Source: Chromera velia (taxonomy: Eukaryota; Sar; Chromeraceae). Taken from it: 12,015 nt of DNA. The notes beneath the pieces were generated by a model. The model was not told the DNA's origin. It searched no databases and worked only from the letters and a program-made list of their open reading frames with translations. Of this stretch, positions 7,911 to 12,015 are shown piece by piece (the first letter of the stretch is position 1; the number at the start of each line of letters is the position of its first letter). Location of the stretch: assembly GCA_018398765.1 (NCBI GenBank), contig JAHBMJ010002910.1, forward strand, positions 2,501-14,515, read 5' to 3'. The position numbers and the translations under genes are program-made.

Positions 7911-8040
7911 TGTCAGGCAGCCATGCAGTCAGTCAGCCACTCAGCCAGTCAGCGTGCAAGGAAGTCAGCAAGTCAGCCACTCAGCCAGTCAGGCAGTCAC
8001 TCAGCCTGTAAGCCGGTCAGTCAGCCACAGAGTCAGCCTG
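7911..8040. repeat. Degenerate CAGT/CAGC tetranucleotide tract
   Basis: The stretch consists of irregular copies of cagtcagc and cagtcagt with interruptions. It leads into the exact 60-bp array and is probably the older, unordered edge of the same satellite. A Ser/Gln-rich frame runs through it on the plus strand, but this is a by-product of the tetramer and ends in TAG where the array begins. Confidence 0.85.
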
Positions 8041-8354
8041 TAAGCCAGTCAGTCAGTTAGTCAGTTAGACAGTCAGCGAGTCAGTCAGCCACTAAGCCAG
8101 TCAGTCAGCCAGTCAGTCAGTCAGTTAGACAGTCAGCGAGTCAGTCAGCCACTAAGCCAGTCAGTCAGCCAGTCAGTCAGTCAGTTAGACAGTCAGCGAA
8201 TCAATCAGCCACTAAGCCAGTCAGTCAGCCAGTCAGTCAGTCAGTTAGACAGTCAGCGAGTCAGTCAGCCACTAAGCCAGTCAGTCAGCCAGTCAGTCAG
8301 TCAGTTAGACAGTCAGCGAGTCAGTCAGCCACTAAGCCAGTCAGTCAGTCAGCC
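8041..8354. repeat. 60-bp higher-order tandem array built on CAGT
   Basis: From 8061 to about 8350 the sequence repeats with an exact 60-bp period, about five copies. Each copy is itself made of degenerate CAGT/CAGC tetramers. Copies are identical except one (about 8199 and 8204) with two G-to-A changes. The near-identity implies recent expansion or homogenisation. The array directly abuts the left edge of the right-hand segmental copy. Confidence 0.95.
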
Positions 8355-8523
8355 TGCCTGCCTTCATCAAACACCCGACTCGACGTTTGAGCTCGTGCAT
8401 AAGATACGTCTGAGAAAGAGAGACTGCATGCACTTTAGTTTTCTTCTCACGACCTTGCAAGCCCTTCCTTTCCTCTCCTTCCTTCCTGCTTGCCTCGATC
8501 CCTGTCTCCCTGCCTGTGTGCAG

Positions 8524-9777
8524 GTGGGAGCCGACGTGAACGGTCCGTTGGACGGGAAACCGCCCCTCATCCATGCCGTCTCGGCCTTCACGTATGATTC
8601 TGAGTCTCCCTCCGACCCTCAACAGAAGACAAGCAGCACCTCTCTCCTGACCCTCAGAAAGAGACAGGCAGAGGCGGTGGGCATGTTGGTGGAGGCGGGG
8701 GCAGATGTCGGGGTGGTGGAGGCAGAGCGGAAGGAGACGGCGCTTCATTTTATGTGCTGCCTGTGCAGCAGTGAAAAAGAAGATCCTGAGACAGAGAGAG
8801 AGACTGAGGAGCTCGTCAAGTTCCTCATTTCAAGAGGAGCAAATGTGAATGCAGAAGCAAAGAAAGGCGCACGCCCGATCCATGCAGCTGCGCGTTTTGG
8901 CACCGCGAAGTTGATTGATCTCCTCGTAGCTCAGGGTGCCGACCTGAAAGCAAAAGACAAAAACGGTAACGGTGTTCTCTTCTACGCAGCTGCAGGAGAC
9001 AACAAAAAAAGTGCAGAGCATCTGATGAATTTGGGAGTTGACGTGAATGATGAGAACGAAGTAGGGTGCACCTGTCTCCTGTACACGTTTGGGAGGAGGG
9101 TGGATGTGGATGTGGGTCCTTTGTCTGAGTGGGTGCCTGCAGTGCCCCCCGACTATGCGGGGTTGGCAGATTTGTTTGTATCCCGGGGGGGGGATGTGAA
9201 TGGGTGGGATGAGGAGTACAGTTCGCCTCTTTTGCATCAGGCTTCGTTTTGGGGTGCATCGGGGGTTGTGCGTGTTCTTCTCGAGAATGGGGTGGATTTG
9301 GACATGGTGGATGAGAATGGCAACACGGCGTTGCATGATGTGGGGTGCCATCCTATTGAAGAGGGGGGACCTGCAGGGCCGGGGGGGGTGCGGGTTCTGC
9401 CTTATTGGGGCAAATCTCTGAGATGGGGTTTTTATGTGAAACTCCTCGAAAGTCGGTTGGAGATCGGACATCTTTTGGTTTCGTTTGGTGTGAGTGCGAA
9501 TTTGTTAAACAATTTTGGACATACAGCGCTGAGTGTGGTGACGGTGGGGGGTCTGCAGGGCCTCCGAGGGGGTCGGGAGATTGTGTCGTTCCTCCGGAGT
9601 ATCACCACACAGACGGCAGAGGAGACGGGACAGAGTCAGGAGGGGTCTGACGGGAGTGCATCTGAGAGCGAATTTGATGATGAAGAGGGAGAGGGGTCCG
9701 AGTCCTCCAGTGAGAGTGGCTCAGAGAGTGAGGAGGAAGAGGGGGAGGAAAAGGCAGAAGAGGGAGAGGAAGAGTGA
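8524..9777 (+). CDS. Duplicate terminal exon of the ankyrin-repeat protein (copy 2, no first exon seen)
   Basis: The exon is 1254 bases, the same length as exon 2 of copy 1. It encodes 417 aa that differ by eye at 22 positions (about 95% identity), with no frameshift or internal stop. It begins GTG-GGA-GCC-GAC directly after a pyrimidine-rich tract ending GTGTGCAG, so the splice acceptor is kept. The frame is also open back to an ATG-like position near 8395, but that part matches copy 1 intron and is probably not coding. The ankyrin units, Gly/Pro-rich insertion and acidic tail are all present. Nothing resembling exon 1 is visible between 7260 and 8500, where tandem repeats take its place. 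It may be an alternative last exon for the first exon at 732-1211, part of a gene with an unrecognised first exon, or a recent 5'-truncated pseudogene. Intact reading favours recent or ongoing use. Confidence 0.65.
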   Translation: MGADVNGPLDGKPPLIHAVSAFTYDSESPSDPQQKTSSTSLLTLRKRQAEAVGMLVEAGADVGVVEAERKETALHFMCCLCSSEKEDPETERETEELVKFLISRGANVNAEAKKGARPIHAAARFGTAKLIDLLVAQGADLKAKDKNGNGVLFYAAAGDNKKSAEHLMNLGVDVNDENEVGCTCLLYTFGRRVDVDVGPLSEWVPAVPPDYAGLADLFVSRGGDVNGWDEEYSSPLLHQASFWGASGVVRVLLENGVDLDMVDENGNTALHDVGCHPIEEGGPAGPGGVRVLPYWGKSLRWGFYVKLLESRLEIGHLLVSFGVSANLLNNFGHTALSVVTVGGLQGLRGGREIVSFLRSITTQTAEETGQSQEGSDGSASESEFDDEEGEGSESSSESGSESEEEEGEEKAEEGEEE

Positions 9778-10003
9778 AGGATCGGGGGCGGAATTTGGGA
9801 ATCAGATCGTGTACAGAGGATAAGAGGGGAAGGGGGGGGGTTTTGGAAGGGGGGCGATGTGATAAAGAGGGATTAAGGAGGAAGGAGAGGAAACCTAATT
9901 CAAATAAATTCAAGATGCTTGCATGTGCCTGCAGCAAAATTCAATTTCGTTGCATCGGCAGGAGTGAGGTACACGGATACACGTACACGGAGAAATTCTG
10001 ACG
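9778..10003 (+). other. Conserved 3' flank of ankyrin copy 2, probable 3' UTR
   Basis: This is the partner of 2850-3076. It keeps the G runs (9826-9829, 9832-9840, 9849-9854) and carries a candidate AATAAA at 9903-9908. Confidence 0.4.
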
Positions 10004-10297
10004 ACTGCCTGAGGGGGTTGAAAAATCATCCAAAAAATGGTGCTCAGCCGTGCTGCTGGCGCTTATTTTGTGTTTTTAACCGTGTATTTATCGCCCATTG
10101 TAAAGATACGCTAAGATACGCAGTTTCAATTTGTCTAAAATTTTGTTGACAACAGTTAGATAAAGCTGTGCACATGCATACTTAAGTATACTTAAGTGTA
10201 TATACGTAACAAAATTTGAAAGAGAACATTCAGATTTATCCGATTATTAATATTATCATCATCATCAATGATTCAAATTTAATAGATGCCAGTGATT

Positions 10298-10860
10298 CAT
10301 TCATCATCATTATACACCATCGCCATCGCCTTATAGGCTAGCTTGTAGGACCGATAGGACTAGCGATAGGATAGCTAAGCGTTTGACAAATTAATTCATG
10401 CAATGGGGGTTAGATAAATTAGCAAACTATATAATTTTTCGACATATTTGTTGGTGCAAACCTAGTTTTACTCAAGTTATAATTCAATTTTCATTTTATA
10501 GACTTTTACCTATATTATTGTGAAAAACTACAGATTAAAACCTTTTTTCAATCTTTTTCAATCAAATTAGAAAATCATTGTTCAAAAAAACGAAGATGCA
10601 GGCTGAGAGCCGCTCATATTGCGAAAGATATACTGCACTGCGCTGTCAAGATATCATATGCATCCAGAGAGAAAGAGGGAGAGAGAGGTCGTTGCTCAAA
10701 ACCTTTTGATTGGGATATGTCAGGAAAAATACTGCCAGCCACGCTGCATTTCACTGATCGATCCAGCAATGATCACTTCATTCCAGAGAGATCCATCCAG
10801 GCAGGCACGCACTGAGCCTCTCTAGAAGCCTCTCCATTCTGATCTGAATCCTTTGTCGAT
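10298..10860. other. Gene-free AT-rich stretch
   Basis: It is AT-rich to about 10600 with many short T and A runs. It is then mixed, with a gagagagaaagaggg tract near 10665-10687 and repeated gatcgatcc/gatccatcc words near 10755-10800. No coding frame, RNA gene or transposon end was recognised. Confidence 0.5.
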
Positions 10861-10910
10861 CTGCATGCATGCATGCAGCCTCCCTCGATCACCCTGATGA
10901 TCGAGGAGGC
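10861..10910. other. 18-bp perfect palindrome followed by a 12-bp stem-loop
   Basis: CTGCATGCATGCATGCAG (10861-10878) equals its own reverse complement. Directly after it, GCCTCCCTCGATC (10878-10890) pairs with GATCGAGGAGGC (10899-10910), with one bulged C and an 8-base loop. The two structures share the G at 10878. No attached gene was identified. Confidence 0.7.
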
Positions 10911-11783
10911 CGCACGCACGGGGCAAAACTTTCCCGAATATGCCTGAATTGTCTGCATGCCCATGCACTTAAATACGATCAGTCAAAGAGGGAACAACTT
11001 GGTCATGCAACTGAAATCAATGCGTTAGATGATTCATGGCGGTGGTGCAAATATGGAGTCAATCATTCGAATCAATTACATCGAGGGGCAAAGCGATGAA
11101 GTCACGTGGGGGCAGGGGAGTCAAACAGGCAGAGGAGGGGGCGGGTTTAGCTCGTTTGTGTCAGAGGTGAAGGGTAAATCGCGTCGACCGCGTGACAAAA
11201 AAACGCTGCAAGTCCAATGAGTACTCTCTGTCTGCCTGTCTCTGTGCCTCTTTGCCTACAGCGTGTATCTTCACACCCCTTCCCTTAATTCTTTTCCCTT
11301 TTCCATCCCCAAGTCAACTCAATCTGTCAGAACAGACTGCTTCTTTCTCTTGGGCTTTCAGGCAAACAGAGAAAGAGGAAGAGAGCGAGCGAGAGAGAGA
11401 GATAGGCAAGAGGCCCCAAGAGAAGCTCACTTGCACTGCAACAAAGTCAGTCGGTCAGTCTCTTTGACGGAGAGACACCCCACTTTTCCTCTGGTCTCTT
11501 CTTCTTCGCTTTCTCCGCAATCACTTGCAAGAGAGAAACTGAAGGGCAGAAACACAAACTGCAGGCCGGCATGGGTGTGTGAGTGTGTGCCTGAGTGTGT
11601 GGGTGTGTGTCTGTGTGGATGTGCGGGTGGGTCACTTTGCCCCACTGCAGGAGGAAGAACAAGCCCTCCTTCAATTCATGAATGAATGAAAGAGACGAGC
11701 GAGGCGCCTCCTTCTCCCTCCCTCCCTGACTTCCCTCAGGATGATGATGTATGGATGAATGCATCGACGCACGCACGCACGCA

Positions 11784-11820
<37 letters not shown>

Positions 11821-12015
11821 AGGAAGACTACGAAGGGAAGGGAATGAAGGGAAAGGAAGAGAGAGAAATGCCCCCCCCCCGCCTGTGCAACGAACCTGCC
11901 TGATGAATCTGCAAACTTGCGAACGCACCATTCATTCAACGCTCCCTCCCTCCCTCCCGCCTCAATTTCTTCTCTTGAGTGATTCACTCACCCACCCACT
12001 TATTCCCCAACCCCC
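10911..12015. repeat. Simple-repeat-rich region without a convincing gene
   Basis: It contains GA-rich sequence (about 11368-11412), a GTGT/GTGG tract (about 11573-11632), an ACGC run (about 11767-11783), about 15 TC units (about 11789-11818), a poly-C run (about 11870-11880) and CTCC units (about 11941-11958). Several pyrimidine tracts end in CAG (for example 11220-11261 and 11338-11370) and resemble splice acceptors. No adjoining frame shows protein-like sequence. It may be an intron, UTR or promoter of a gene beyond the window. Confidence 0.6.

Larger units (their letters stand above)
8351..10297 (+). repeat. Segmental direct duplication, right copy
   Basis: This is the right-hand partner of about 1440-3375. 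It starts at the end of the CAGT array, in the sequence agcctgcctgccttcatcaa. It then runs through about 170 bases of intron-like sequence, the second ankyrin terminal exon and its downstream flank. The match fades near agatgccagtg at about 10284-10294. The duplicate includes no counterpart of exon 1 or of the first part of the intron. Confidence 0.9.

Noticed and set aside
7842-8060. Ser/Gln-rich frame through the CAGT tract
   Set aside because: The amino-acid pattern follows directly from the tetranucleotide repeat and stops where the exact array begins.
7911-8354. Possible CRISPR array because of regular 60-bp repeats
   Set aside because: There are no unique spacers. The whole unit repeats and is built from CAGT tetramers, which is a satellite in a eukaryotic context.
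8395-8523. Open frame continuing upstream of the copy 2 exon from an ATG at 8395
   Set aside because: This stretch matches the intron of copy 1, is pyrimidine-rich and ends in a splice acceptor, so it is most likely intron that happens to lack a stop.
11192-11685. Overlapping frames in the right-hand repeat-rich region
   Set aside because: They are low-complexity translations of GA, GT and TC repeats with no domain-like sequence.

Overview
The window looks like nuclear DNA of a eukaryote, most likely a unicellular alga or protist. The evidence is a spliced ankyrin-repeat gene with a GT-AG intron, long gene-free stretches, abundant simple repeats and miniature inverted-repeat elements, with no bacterial operon structure. 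The style of the ankyrin protein (short N-terminal region, acidic Ser/Glu tail, intron splitting an ankyrin unit) would fit a chromerid such as Chromera velia. That name is an impression from memory and was not tested.

Layout: 1-731 is a 5' flank with a degenerate repeat of about 80 bp and a perfect hairpin. 732-2849 (+) is a two-exon ankyrin-repeat gene (exon 1 732-1211, intron 1212-1595, exon 2 1596-2849, 577 aa). 2850-5615 is gene-free and AT-rich. It holds a foldback element, a MITE with 25-bp inverted ends and an 8-bp target duplication, a 22-bp tandem repeat and an ATGA/ATGG microsatellite. 5616-7178 (-) encodes a 520-aa protein made of two similar modules, each carrying a PD-(D/E)XK-like D...QxKS motif. 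7500-8354 is a stack of unrelated tandem repeats ending in a 60-bp higher-order array built on the tetramer CAGT. 8524-9777 (+) is a second copy of the ankyrin gene's last exon, with its splice acceptor and part of its intron but no recognisable first exon. 10000-12015 has no convincing gene and is rich in simple repeats and palindromes.

The main architectural fact is a direct segmental duplication of about 1.9 kb (about 1440-3375 and 8351-10297). Its left edge lies in tetranucleotide repeat inside the intron, so only the terminal exon was copied. The minus-strand gene lies between the copies. Both terminal exons are open over 417 codons with no frameshift, despite G runs of up to nine bases. 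Exon 1 could therefore in principle splice to either exon, with the minus-strand gene nested in the longer intron. Alternatively the second copy may be a 5'-truncated paralogue. Transcript data would decide.
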